Positions 45,275-53,734 are shown, counted from the first letter of the stretch. The stretch: 64,000 bases of DNA from Mycolicibacterium confluentis (GCF_010729895.1 NZ_AP022612.1:558001-622000), one strand, 5' to 3'. The notes: a model not told the origin generated them from the letters alone. Numbers and translations: made by a program.

Positions 45275-46336
45275 TCACTCGTAGACCACCTCAACCTTGG
45301 GACTGGTCGGCAACGCCTGACACGTCACGACCCAGCCCTCGTCGACTTCGTCGTCGTCGAGGGCGTCGTTGTTGTTCATGCGTGCGCTGCCCGTCGTCAC
45401 CTGCGCCATACATGTTCCGCACGAACCGGTCTCGCAGGAGGACGGCGCCTTCAGTCCGGCCAGGCGAGCGGTCTGCAACAGCGTGTTTCCCGCGCGGTAG
45501 GGCACGGTGATGGTCTGGCGTCCGAGCGTGATGGTCACCTCTTCGGTGACGGCGGTCTCGGCCGGATTCGGCGGCGGGACCGCGGCGACGGTGAAGCGCT
45601 CCAAGTGCAGGTTCGCCTTGGGGACGCCGGCGTCGCGCAGCACTCGTTCGACGGTGTCCATGAACGGTGTGGGGCCGCAGACGTAGTAGTCGGTGTGGGG
45701 GTGGCTGCCGTCGGCGATGAAGTCGGCGATCCGCTGCGGTGAGACCACGCCGTCCTGGTCGTCGAGATGATGGTGCACCTCGAAGCGGCCGCGATGGGTG
45801 CCGGTCAGGTCTGCCAACGCGTCCCGAAAGATCACCGAGTCGCGACTGCGGTTCGCATAGAACAGTCGTGCCCGGCGGGTGGTGGCCGCCAACGTCGAGT
45901 GCACCAGGGAGAACACCGGGGTGATGCCACTGCCGCCGGCGAACGTGACGATGTCGCGATCGGTCTCGGTGAGCACGAAACGCCCCTCGGGGGGTGACGT
46001 GTGCAGGTCGTGGCCGACGGTCATGGTGTCGTTGATCCAGTTGGAGACCAGACCATCGCGGTCGCGTTTGACGGTGATCCGCAGGTCGGACTCGACGGCG
46101 GGGGCCGAGGACATCGAATAGCAGCGGCGATGTTCCACGCCGCCGATCGTGACTCGCACGGTCACGAATTGGCCCGCCCGGTAGCTGAATCGGTCCCTGC
46201 TGGCTTCGGGAACGTCGAGGACGAGGGACACCGCGTCGGTGGTCTCCCGGACCACCGCCTTGACCCGCAGGGGAGTGAAACCGTGCGCGTCGGCCACGCC
46301 GGTGGATTGGTGCGGGGTTGTTGTCGATGCCTCCAT
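45275..46336 (-). CDS. Ferredoxin-NAD(P) reductase component with C-terminal [2Fe-2S] domain
   Basis: 353 residues from ATG 46336. FAD domain with RRCYSMSSAP, NAD domain with GGSGITPVFSL and YYVCGPTPFM, and a plant-type ferredoxin domain with CETGSCGTC plus a distal Cys in VVTCQA. This is the KshB/HmpX type of electron-transfer protein that feeds Rieske oxygenases. First gene of its unit, directly after two tandem operator-like sites. It may serve both Rieske proteins of the cluster. Confidence 0.93.
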   Translation of the reverse strand: MEASTTTPHQSTGVADAHGFTPLRVKAVVRETTDAVSLVLDVPEASRDRFSYRAGQFVTVRVTIGGVEHRRCYSMSSAPAVESDLRITVKRDRDGLVSNWINDTMTVGHDLHTSPPEGRFVLTETDRDIVTFAGGSGITPVFSLVHSTLAATTRRARLFYANRSRDSVIFRDALADLTGTHRGRFEVHHHLDDQDGVVSPQRIADFIADGSHPHTDYYVCGPTPFMDTVERVLRDAGVPKANLHLERFTVAAVPPPNPAETAVTEEVTITLGRQTITVPYRAGNTLLQTARLAGLKAPSSCETGSCGTCMAQVTTGSARMNNNDALDDDEVDEGWVVTCQALPTSPKVEVVYE

Positions 46337-46346
46337 CGCGGCCAAC

Positions 46347-46386
46347 AATATCAAGTACTTGTTATTAATCTCAAGGGGTTGATATT
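46347..46386. promoter_or_regulatory. Two abutting 20-bp operator-like sites before the reductase gene
   Basis: Site 1 (46347-46366) is AATATCAAGTACTTGTTATT. Site 2 (46367-46386), read on the minus strand, is AATATCAACCCCTTGAGATT. Both have CAA-N4-TTG centres and AT-rich flanks. They lie between the MarR stop and the reductase start. A third copy is at 49826. Confidence 0.75.
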
Positions 46387-46403
46387 CATCGGTGCTCAGC
46401 AGG

Positions 46404-46856
46404 CTAGGTGTCGATGTGGTCGGAATGCGGGGTGTGCCCGGTGCCCTGTTCGATCACTCGCCGCAGAAGGTCACGCAACTGCTCCTGCTCCTCACTGCTG
46501 AGCACGCCGAACACCCGATCGTGGGCGGCGACGGCATCCGCGAACACCGAGGAAGCCACCGCCCGGCCCTCGTCGGTCAGGAAGACCTGAAGGATGCGCC
46601 CGTGCTGGGGATCCTGTTTGCGCTCGACCAGGCCGCGCTTCTCCAGGGCCGTGAGTGCGAGTTGCACGCCCTGCGGGGTGATCAGCAGGCGGCGGGCCAA
46701 CTCGGCTCCGGAGAGGCCGGGTTGGTTGGCCAACTGGCGCAGGACGCCGATCTGGGCGGTGCTGACGCCGTGCTCTTTGACGGCCTCGTTGACCTCGGTG
46801 AGGGAGAAGTAGAACGCCTGCTTGAGCCACCACAGGGTGTTGTCGGTGAGTTCCAT
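46404..46856 (-). CDS. MarR-family transcriptional regulator
   Basis: 150 residues from ATG 46856 (GGAGG just upstream). Winged helix-turn-helix with LSGAELARRLLITPQGVQLALTALEKRGLV and the wing HGRILQVFLTDEG. MarR proteins usually repress catabolic genes and release DNA on binding an aromatic ligand. The 20-bp repeats next to its gene and upstream of the second Rieske operon are the likely targets. Confidence 0.9.
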   Translation of the reverse strand: MELTDNTLWWLKQAFYFSLTEVNEAVKEHGVSTAQIGVLRQLANQPGLSGAELARRLLITPQGVQLALTALEKRGLVERKQDPQHGRILQVFLTDEGRAVASSVFADAVAAHDRVFGVLSSEEQEQLRDLLRRVIEQGTGHTPHSDHIDT

Positions 46857-46885
46857 CTCGCCTCCTTCCGTGCCCACCCGTGACG

Positions 46886-48151
46886 CTAGCGCACGGTGTT
46901 CTTATAGATCGTGCCGTCCTTCATCACGAAGCTGACGTCGAGGGTCGCCGCGATGTCCACACTCGGGTCACCCGGGACGGCGATGACGTCGGCGAGGAAG
47001 CCTGGTGCCAACTGCCCGAGTTCGTCGGCGACGTCCACCAGTTCGGCGCTGGTGAGCGTCGCGGCCCGCAGTGCCTGCATCGGGGTCATGCCGCGCTCGA
47101 CGAGGGCACACAGTTCTTTGGCGTTCTCACCGTGCGGGATCGCGGGAGCGTCGGTGCCGCACGCGATCCGGACGCCAGCGGCGATGGCCTTGGGCAGCAT
47201 GGCCTTTGCCCGCGGGAAGACCTCGTTGGCCTTCTTGCGCAGTTCCGGTGCGATGCGGTCGATCGCCATCGCGTCGGTGAGATAGGTGGTCGACACCAGG
47301 AAGGTTCCGTGGTCGACCATCATCTGAATCGTCTCGTCACTGGCCAGGAAGCCGTGTTCGATGCAGTCGATGCCGGCCCGGATGCAGGCCTGGATCGCGC
47401 TGTCCCCGACGGCATGGGCGGCCACCTTCACCCCGGCACGGTGGGCCTCGTCGGCGATCGCGGCGAACTCCGCGTCGGAGTACTGCTGGGCGCCCGGTGA
47501 GGTGCTGTGGGACATCACGCCGCCCGACGCCGAGACCTTGATCAGCTTGGCGCCGTGGCGGATCTGGTAGCGCACGCAGGCGGTGACATCGGGGACTCCG
47601 TTGGCGATGCCCTCGGCGACGGACAGCGGCATGATTCCCGGCGCCAGCCGTTGAAAGACCGTCGGATCCAGGTGCCCGCCGTACGGCGTGACGGCGTGGC
47701 CCGCGGGGTGGATGCGCGGCCCCTGATGCCAGCCCTGGTCGATGGCGCGCTGCAGCGCGACATCGAGGAGGTAACCGCCGGTCTTCACCATCAGGCCGAG
47801 GTTGCGCACGGTGGTGAATCCGGCATCGAGCGTGGTGCGGGCGTTGACCGCGCCGCGCAGCGTCCGGTAGGCCGGGTCGTCCTGCACGCCGTGCATCGGG
47901 GTGGGCAGGCCGTCCGGGTTACCCGGTCCGCCGATGAGCAGGTTGAGTTCCATGTCCATCAGCCCGGGCAGCAGCGTGACGTCGCCCAGGTCGATGACGG
48001 TCGCCGAGTCCGGCGGCGGCGCCTCGGGGTTGACGTCGGTGATCCTGTTGCCCTCGACGACCACGACCGCGGGGGAGCGGACCTCACCGGCGGCGACGTC
48101 CAGCCACCGCGCGGCCCGCAGGACCGTCGTCGCGGTTTCGGCTGCGGTCAC
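46886..48151 (-). CDS. Amidohydrolase-family protein with altered first metal motif
   Basis: 421 residues from GTG 48151 (GTGA overlap with the small partner gene). TIM-barrel amidohydrolase features: an N-terminal beta domain, KLIKVSASGG (candidate carboxylated Lys), VAAHAVG, CIEHGF and the Asp in CGTDAP. The usual HxH after PGLxD is replaced: PGLMDMELN has Glu and Asn at the two His positions. Related to Xaa-Pro dipeptidase and imidazolonepropionase-like hydrolases. It may cleave an amide or imide substrate that feeds the oxygenases, or use one metal only. Confidence 0.85.
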   Translation of the reverse strand: MTAAETATTVLRAARWLDVAAGEVRSPAVVVVEGNRITDVNPEAPPPDSATVIDLGDVTLLPGLMDMELNLLIGGPGNPDGLPTPMHGVQDDPAYRTLRGAVNARTTLDAGFTTVRNLGLMVKTGGYLLDVALQRAIDQGWHQGPRIHPAGHAVTPYGGHLDPTVFQRLAPGIMPLSVAEGIANGVPDVTACVRYQIRHGAKLIKVSASGGVMSHSTSPGAQQYSDAEFAAIADEAHRAGVKVAAHAVGDSAIQACIRAGIDCIEHGFLASDETIQMMVDHGTFLVSTTYLTDAMAIDRIAPELRKKANEVFPRAKAMLPKAIAAGVRIACGTDAPAIPHGENAKELCALVERGMTPMQALRAATLTSAELVDVADELGQLAPGFLADVIAVPGDPSVDIAATLDVSFVMKDGTIYKNTVR

Positions 48152-48477
48152 GGCACAGGCTCGGCGACGCAGTCCAGCGTTGTCGCACCGGAATCCGGCA
48201 CCCGTGGCTGCTTCCAACACTCCACCGGGAAGGACACCGTGACCATCGAGTACAGCAGGTGCATGAGGTTCAGCACGTCCTCGGGCATGTCGTCGAGGCT
48301 GAACTTGTCGCAGTAGGAGATCGCCTCCTCGGCGCGCGGCGTGATCGCGTCATAGAAGGCCTGCATCGCAGTCATGGTGCTGTTCAGGCGTTTCGCGTAG
48401 CGCTCCGGCTCACTGGCCAGGCACCAGTCCGAGAAGGGCTCGAGGTCGGCGAATTCGGTGGGCAGTCTGGTGCTCAT
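48148..48477 (-). CDS. Small Rieske-associated protein, copy 2
   Basis: 109 residues, paralog of the gene at 42864. Shares LPTEFADLEP, the WCLASEPERYAKRLNSTM block, YCDKFSLDDMP and NLMHLLYSMV. Starts four bases after the second Rieske gene and overlaps the amidohydrolase start (GTGA). No known domain. Confidence 0.75.
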   Translation of the reverse strand: MSTRLPTEFADLEPFSDWCLASEPERYAKRLNSTMTAMQAFYDAITPRAEEAISYCDKFSLDDMPEDVLNLMHLLYSMVTVSFPVECWKQPRVPDSGATTLDCVAEPVP

Positions 48478-48481
48478 CGGC

Positions 48482-49747
48482 TCACACTCCGGCAGTCTTG
48501 CGCTGGTAGTCGTCGATCCACGCGGCGGTTTCCTTGTGCAGGTGGCGAATCAGGACCTCCTGGTCGCAGAGCAGGAACTCGTCGACGGCCCGGGTCTCGA
48601 TCGAGGTCTGGGTGGCCTCCAGGGTGTTCGCGTCCTGCAGGCCGTACTCCTTGAAGGAGACGGCCGCCAACTCCTGGGCCAACCGTTCCCGCGGCGTTCG
48701 GGGCTGCGGGAAATACAGCGTGCACTCGAAGAGGTGGGTGTTGAACGACGTCGGCCAGTAGTGGTACGTCAGGTACCAGCCCTGACCCCAGAACAGCAGG
48801 ACGAAGTTCGGGAACAGCTGAAACGAGTCCAACCCCCACGGGTCACACCGAGCCGGGTTGAGGCCGGGGGGCATCTCACCGAGGTCGGGCTTGTCCCACG
48901 GGCCGAAAAGCCCACTCTGGCAGATGTCTTCGATGGGCTTGCGCATCTCGTCGGCCATCTCCCAGGCACGCACGCCTGATGTGCTGACCAGCCGGTGCGG
49001 CCCGTCGATCTGGTAGTGCGGCGCCTCGAAGCCGGCCTCCGCGGCGGCCTTGCGGTAGGCGGTGGGGGACTGGTTCGCGTGCAGCACGGGTGCGTGATAG
49101 AACTCCTGGAAGGCATCCATGTAGAGCTTCCAATTCGCCTTCACCTCAGAGCGATACGTGAACCGTGAGGTCATCTTGTCGAAGGGGTAGCCCTCCAGGT
49201 TGGTGATCATCGGGCCGAGGAAATCGCGCAGCGACTGCTCTGGGGTTTTGGCGAAGTTCACGAAGATGAACCCCGCCCACACCTCGCAGTGCACGCCGAT
49301 CAGGCCGTAGCGGCTCTTGTCGAGGTCGAAGAACTCGTCCTCCTGCTGCACGAAGGTGAGCTCGCCGTCCAGGTCGTACCGCCAGGCGTGGTACTTGCAG
49401 ATGAACTGTCGACACATGCCGCTGGTCTCCTCCAGTGGCATGTCGTCCCAGACGAGCTTGTTGCCGCGGTGTCGGCAGACGTTGTGGAACGCCTTGATCT
49501 CCCCGGATTTCGTGCGCACCACGATGATCGAGGTGTTGGCGGCGCGCATCTCCCTGGTGAAATAGCTGCCCTTGCGTGGAAGCTGTTCCACCCGGCCGAC
49601 ATTCAGCCACGCGCGCTTGAAGATCGCCTTACGCTCCAGTTCGTAGATCTCTGGACTGATCGAGTCCTCGTACGACACTGGGCCTGTCCCCAAATCGGGG
49701 TAGTGCTGAGTCCAACTGCCTTCGTCCGGCTTGGGAAACCGAGCCAT
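48482..49747 (-). CDS. Rieske-type oxygenase alpha subunit (canonical)
   Basis: 421 residues from ATG 49747 (AGAGGAG five bases upstream), same length as its paralog. The Rieske domain has CRHRGNKLVW and CKYHAWRYDL, the normal Cys/His ligands. The catalytic domain has EFYHAPVLH and the third ligand Asp in GLQDANTLEATQ. It hydroxylates an unknown substrate, probably using the reductase encoded at 45275. First gene of its operon, with the third operator copy upstream. Confidence 0.92.
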   Translation of the reverse strand: MARFPKPDEGSWTQHYPDLGTGPVSYEDSISPEIYELERKAIFKRAWLNVGRVEQLPRKGSYFTREMRAANTSIIVVRTKSGEIKAFHNVCRHRGNKLVWDDMPLEETSGMCRQFICKYHAWRYDLDGELTFVQQEDEFFDLDKSRYGLIGVHCEVWAGFIFVNFAKTPEQSLRDFLGPMITNLEGYPFDKMTSRFTYRSEVKANWKLYMDAFQEFYHAPVLHANQSPTAYRKAAAEAGFEAPHYQIDGPHRLVSTSGVRAWEMADEMRKPIEDICQSGLFGPWDKPDLGEMPPGLNPARCDPWGLDSFQLFPNFVLLFWGQGWYLTYHYWPTSFNTHLFECTLYFPQPRTPRERLAQELAAVSFKEYGLQDANTLEATQTSIETRAVDEFLLCDQEVLIRHLHKETAAWIDDYQRKTAGV

Positions 49748-49825
49748 GCCCGCTCCTCTGCGATGTGAGTCGGCTGACGACGCCGACACGTGGGCTTTGG
49801 CTCGACGGTAGACGGCGGCCCCGCC

Positions 49826-49845
49826 AATGACAAGTAGTTGATACT
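49826..49845 (-). promoter_or_regulatory. Third operator copy, before the canonical Rieske operon
   Basis: On the minus strand AGTATCAACTACTTGTCATT, 17 of 20 identical to site 1 at 46347. It lies 79 bp upstream of the Rieske start. Confidence 0.7.
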
Positions 49846-49860
49846 TAGTGCCCTGGCGCG

Positions 49861-50433
49861 TCAGTCCGGCAGATTGAGCATCCGGGTGGTCATCTGCAGC
49901 AGGGCCGCGCGCAGTGTCTCGTCGTCGATGTCGTCGAGCAGGGGGTTCACCACCGACCCCGCGATGGCGCCCGAGAACAGCGCGGCCGTCACCCGGGCGA
50001 TGGTGTCGTCCTCCTCGCCCTGCAGCACGCCGTACAACTCGGCGATGAACTCCCGGAATGGAGGATGCGTCCCCAGCAGCCTGATGATGATCGGGTCGTT
50101 CTGCAGCGTCCTGATCCAGCGGCGCCGTGTGACCGCCATGTCGATGACGTCGGTCAGCAGCACCTTCCGGGCGCGGGCTGGATCCGATTCGGCCCGCGCC
50201 GCCGCCAGCGGTTCCTCGAGCTTGGCCAATTCCAGCTCGGTGACGCCGACGACGATCTCGTCCTTGGTCTTGAACTGGTGATACACGGCGGCCTTCGTGA
50301 CGCCCATGGCGTCGGCGATCATCTGCAGCGACGTGCCGCTGACGCCGTGGTCGGCGATCAGGTCCAGGGCCGCATCCAGGACACGGCGCTGCGCGGCGGT
50401 CCTGCTGCGCGTGCCGAGCCGTTGTCTGACCAC
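49861..50433 (-). CDS. TetR-family transcriptional regulator
   Basis: 190 residues from GTG 50433. The N-terminal HTH reads QRRVLDAALDLIADHGVSGTSLQMIADAMGVTKAAVYHQFKTK, cut here only for description of residues about 14-56. The ligand domain has a WIRTLQNDPIIIRLLG helix. It is divergent from pat and sits upstream of the Rieske operon on the same strand, so it could regulate either. Confidence 0.85.
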   Translation of the reverse strand: MVRQRLGTRSRTAAQRRVLDAALDLIADHGVSGTSLQMIADAMGVTKAAVYHQFKTKDEIVVGVTELELAKLEEPLAAARAESDPARARKVLLTDVIDMAVTRRRWIRTLQNDPIIIRLLGTHPPFREFIAELYGVLQGEEDDTIARVTAALFSGAIAGSVVNPLLDDIDDETLRAALLQMTTRMLNLPD

Positions 50434-50527
50434 AGCATGAGGGTAGCCAGAGTCGCCCAAGACGTCCGAGAGCTTCCGGTAACGTAGCGCTGCAAGGAGT
50501 GTGAACAGGCTGCGAAAGGGCTCAGCC

Positions 50528-51544
50528 GTGGCCGAACTGATCACCCAGCGGGCCAATGAACTCGCGACGCTGGCGCTTTTCGCCGACTGTTTCGGCGCTG
50601 ACCTCTACGGCTTGGCACTGCTGCTCGAGCCCATCCGACTCCGGGCGGGCGATGTGCTGATGCGGCAGGGAGAGCAGGCCGACTCGTTCTTCGTGATCGC
50701 CGAGGGTGACGTCGCGATCCGGCATGAGAACGATGACGGGTCGATCACCGAACTCGCCGTCCCGTTCGGGCAGATCGTGGGAGAGATCGCGCTGCTGCGC
50801 AACGGCACGCGCGTGGCGACCGTCGTCGCGACCACCGATGTGCGGGGGTGGCGCGGAGGTGACGAGGCGTTCGGCGAACTCGTCGGACTTCCCGGGGTTC
50901 TGCGGAATCTGGTTCGACTCGCGCGGCAGCGACTCGCGGCGTTCATCACGCCCGTGCCGATCCGTCTCAAGGGCGCCCACGATCTGCTGCTGCGGCCCGT
51001 CCTGCCGGGTGACAGCGAGCGCACGTCCCGCGGACACGTGGAGTTCTCGGCCGAGACGGTGTACCGACGCTTCATGTCGGTCCGCAAGCCCAACAAGGCG
51101 CTCATGGACTACCTGTTCCAGGTCGACTACGTGGACCACTTCGTGTGGGTCATCACCGACCCCAGCAGTCCCGATCCGGAGAGTCGCGAAGACGTCATCG
51201 CCGACGCGCGGTACATCCGCGATCCGGCCAAGCCGACCTCCGCCGAGGTCGCGTTCATCGTGGCCGACGCCTATCAGGGTCACGGCATCGGCTCGTTCCT
51301 CATGAAGGCGCTCGCCGTGGCCGCCCAGGAGGGGGGAGTCGAGGAGTTCACCGCCAGCGTGCTGTCGGAGAACCTGGCGATGCGCCGGATCTTCGACAGT
51401 TTCGGCGCGTCCTGGGAGAGGGAGGATCTCGGTGTCGTGATGACCGTGATACGGGTTCCTGACCCGCAACGAATCCGGTTGCCCAAGAAGCTGATCGAGC
51501 AGATCGCCGTCAGCGCGCGGCAGGTGCTCCGGGCGGTCGGCTGA
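50528..51544 (+). CDS. pat: cAMP-regulated protein lysine acetyltransferase
   Basis: 338 residues from GTG 50528 (AAAGGG upstream; GTG 50501 is the alternative). The N-terminal cyclic-nucleotide domain has the phosphate-binding cassette GEIALLRNGTRVATV. The C-terminal GNAT domain has YQGHGIGSFLM and the conserved Glu in SAEVAF. This is the Rv0998/MSMEG_5458 family, which acetylates acyl-CoA synthetases and other enzymes in response to cAMP. It directly precedes a shikimate-dehydrogenase-like gene, one base apart. Confidence 0.93.
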   Translation: MAELITQRANELATLALFADCFGADLYGLALLLEPIRLRAGDVLMRQGEQADSFFVIAEGDVAIRHENDDGSITELAVPFGQIVGEIALLRNGTRVATVVATTDVRGWRGGDEAFGELVGLPGVLRNLVRLARQRLAAFITPVPIRLKGAHDLLLRPVLPGDSERTSRGHVEFSAETVYRRFMSVRKPNKALMDYLFQVDYVDHFVWVITDPSSPDPESREDVIADARYIRDPAKPTSAEVAFIVADAYQGHGIGSFLMKALAVAAQEGGVEEFTASVLSENLAMRRIFDSFGASWEREDLGVVMTVIRVPDPQRIRLPKKLIEQIAVSARQVLRAVG

Positions 51545-51545
51545 C

Positions 51546-52367
51546 ATGCCGCGCCCACCGTTGAGCAAGGACACCACGCTGTGCATCTCACTGGCGGCAC
51601 GGCCGAGCAACATCGGCACTCGATTCCACAATCATCTCTACGAGGTGCTCGGACTCGACTTCCTCTACAAGGCGTTCACCACCACCGACATCGCCGCGGC
51701 GATCGGCGGCGTGCGGGCCCTCGGCATCCGCGGATGCTCGGTGTCCATGCCGTTCAAACAGGATGTCTTGAGCCTGGTCGAGCACGTGGAACCCTCGGCG
51801 CGTGCGATCCGTTCGGTGAACACCATCGTCAACGACGACGGCGTGCTGACCGCGTCGAACACCGATTACACGGCCGTGGCGAAACTGATCGAGGAGCACG
51901 GGTTGTCGCCGGAGTCGACGGTGTTGATCCACGGCAGCGGTGGCATGGCCAGTACCGTGGCAACCGCCTTCCGGGACAAGGGATTCGAGCACGGGACGGT
52001 GGTGGCCCGCAACGAAGTCACCGGACCCGGCCTGGCCGACCGGCTCGGCTACCACTGGCGGCCACACCTGGGTGGGGCGTGCGCTTCGATCATCGTCAAC
52101 GTCACCCCGGTGGGCATGGCGGGTGGCCCTGAGCAACATGACAGCCCCTTCGCGCCGGACACCATCGCCGCGGCCGACACCGTGTTCGACGTCGTCGCCC
52201 TGCCCGCCGAGACACCCCTGATCATCGCCGCGCGGGCCGCGGGCAAGCGGGTGATCACCGGAGCAGAGGTGATCGCACTGCAGGCCGCCGAGCAGTTCGA
52301 GCGGTACACCGGTGTGCGACCCACCCCGGAACAGGTGGCCGAGGCGTCGGCGATCTCGCGGATGTGA
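51546..52367 (+). CDS. Shikimate dehydrogenase-like protein
   Basis: 273 residues. The AroE fold is indicated by GCSVSMPFKQDVL (catalytic-type Lys), ASNTDYTA (Asn-Asp pair) and a nucleotide loop HGSGGMAST. The shikimate-binding SxSP..HN motif is replaced by LAARPSNIGTRFHN, so both substrate Ser are not in place. It probably acts on a different substrate. Begins one base after pat, implying coexpression with cAMP-dependent acetylation. Confidence 0.8.
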   Translation: MPRPPLSKDTTLCISLAARPSNIGTRFHNHLYEVLGLDFLYKAFTTTDIAAAIGGVRALGIRGCSVSMPFKQDVLSLVEHVEPSARAIRSVNTIVNDDGVLTASNTDYTAVAKLIEEHGLSPESTVLIHGSGGMASTVATAFRDKGFEHGTVVARNEVTGPGLADRLGYHWRPHLGGACASIIVNVTPVGMAGGPEQHDSPFAPDTIAAADTVFDVVALPAETPLIIAARAAGKRVITGAEVIALQAAEQFERYTGVRPTPEQVAEASAISRM

Positions 52368-52376
52368 GGCGTTCGG

Positions 52377-53105
52377 TCAGGGCGTGATCGTCGTCTGATC
52401 ATCGACGACGCTGGTGGCGTCACCGAGGATTCCGGCCTCCGACTCGTCGGAGTAGGCGTTCAACTGGAGCACGTACAGCCCGTCCTGCCCGGGGATGACG
52501 ACGGTCTTCTGGGCGATCATGCCCTTCGTGCCGTCGACCTCGTAGCTGCCGCCCAACTGCACGGCGTCGAACCCGCCCAGGGAGTCGCGTTCGCCGTCCC
52601 GCGAGCCGTCGAATCCGGGGATGTTGTTCAACTCGCCGGACGCCAGCGCGAGGATCTCCGCGGGGTCGACATTGCCCGTGAGCTTCGACAGCAGGGCCAG
52701 GATCCGCGGCGGATTGTCCGGAACGGCGGTGTCCTGGTAGACGATTGCGCCGTACGGGGCGTTGGGCATCTCCTCGGTGCGCTGCCAGCCGTCGGGCACG
52801 GGCAGGTTGATCGTGGGGCCCGGGTCGCCCCGCTTGATCGTGGTCTCCTGGATGTTGTTCTCCTGGACGTAGTCCTGGATCGTGCGGTGAGTGCCCGTCT
52901 GTTCAGGGCCGCTGAGGTCGGTCTTCTCGGTGGGGGACTCCTCGGCCGTCGTGGTCTCCACCTCCGCGGAGGCCTCGGCCGTCGTCGGCACGCCCTCCTT
53001 GGTGTTCGATCCGCAGCCCACGAGGGCGAAGGTCAGAGCGATCGTGGCCAGACCTGCGCCCGCGATCGCGGCCAGTCGGCCGGTCGATGTCGTCTCCACA
53101 GCCAC
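52377..53105 (-). CDS. Lipoprotein of the LpqN/LpqT family
   Basis: 242 residues from GTG 53105 (GGGAG five bases upstream). Signal peptide ends in LVGC lipobox, then a Thr/Glu-rich linker. The core has the LpqN-type domain: TIQDYVQENNIQETTIKRGDPG, then PDGWQ, AIVY and the Leu-rich LLSKLTGNVDPAEIL helix. These are envelope lipoproteins; LpqN-type members bind mycolate-export partners. The specific role is unknown. Confidence 0.82.
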   Translation of the reverse strand: MAVETTSTGRLAAIAGAGLATIALTFALVGCGSNTKEGVPTTAEASAEVETTTAEESPTEKTDLSGPEQTGTHRTIQDYVQENNIQETTIKRGDPGPTINLPVPDGWQRTEEMPNAPYGAIVYQDTAVPDNPPRILALLSKLTGNVDPAEILALASGELNNIPGFDGSRDGERDSLGGFDAVQLGGSYEVDGTKGMIAQKTVVIPGQDGLYVLQLNAYSDESEAGILGDATSVVDDQTTITP

Positions 53106-53245
53106 AGTGTCTCCCGTCAGTGCGTCCTCACGTGCGACATTGCTGCCGGACGCGGCCAAATCGGGGGAGCGTAGGCGGGCGGGCTTGGAAACCGATGGGA
53201 ACTCGCGTGCGGATTGGCGGCCCTCCTGCGCGGGTAGGAACCAGT

Positions 53246-53725
53246 ATGCGCATTCGAACACTGATCTCCACGGGACTCGCCACCGCGGGTGCCGCCGCGT
53301 TGGGCAGCGTCGCCAACGCGTCTGGAATGCCGGGTTGGTACTCCACCATCAAGAAGCCGCCGTACGTGCCGCCCGGCGCGGTGTTCCCGGTCGCGTGGAC
53401 GACGCTGTACGCCACCATCGCGGCAACGTCGGCGTCCACGATCGACCGTCTGCGCGCCGAGGGCGACGATGCTCGCACCCGTGCCTACGTGGCGGCCCTG
53501 GCTCTCAACCTGGGGCTCAACGCCAGTTGGAGTTGGGTGTTCTTCCGCTGGCACAAGCTGGGGCCCGCGGCGGTGGCTGCCGCGGTGCTGGCCGCCAGCA
53601 GCGCGGATCTGGCCCGCCGGACGGCCGCGGTCAATCCGCAGGCCGGCCTGGCTCTCACGCCGTATCCGGCGTGGTGCACCTTCGCCACCGTGATGTCGAC
53701 CGACATCTGGCGATTGAACCGCTGA
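53246..53725 (+). CDS. TspO/MBR family membrane protein
   Basis: 159 residues from ATG 53246 (AGGA upstream). Five hydrophobic helices; the conserved segments GMPGWYSTIKKPPYVPPGAVFPVAWTTLY and LNLGLNASWSWVFF are diagnostic of TspO, here quoted in part. Binds porphyrins or other tetrapyrroles and has been linked to stress signalling in bacteria. Monocistronic with a terminator after it. Confidence 0.92.
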   Translation: MRIRTLISTGLATAGAAALGSVANASGMPGWYSTIKKPPYVPPGAVFPVAWTTLYATIAATSASTIDRLRAEGDDARTRAYVAALALNLGLNASWSWVFFRWHKLGPAAVAAAVLAASSADLARRTAAVNPQAGLALTPYPAWCTFATVMSTDIWRLNR

Positions 53726-53734
53726 GCATGGCGA

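Noticed and set aside
45275..49747. Assignment of the cluster as the steroid 9-alpha-hydroxylase KshA/KshB system
   Set aside because: The reductase is of the KshB type, but the Rieske proteins, small partners, amidohydrolase and TauD protein do not fit the known steroid operons.
40526..50527. Integration of the accessory cluster at the tRNA-Ala gene
   Set aside because: No direct repeat of the tRNA 3' end was seen at the far edge, and no integrase gene is present, so site-specific integration is not supported.
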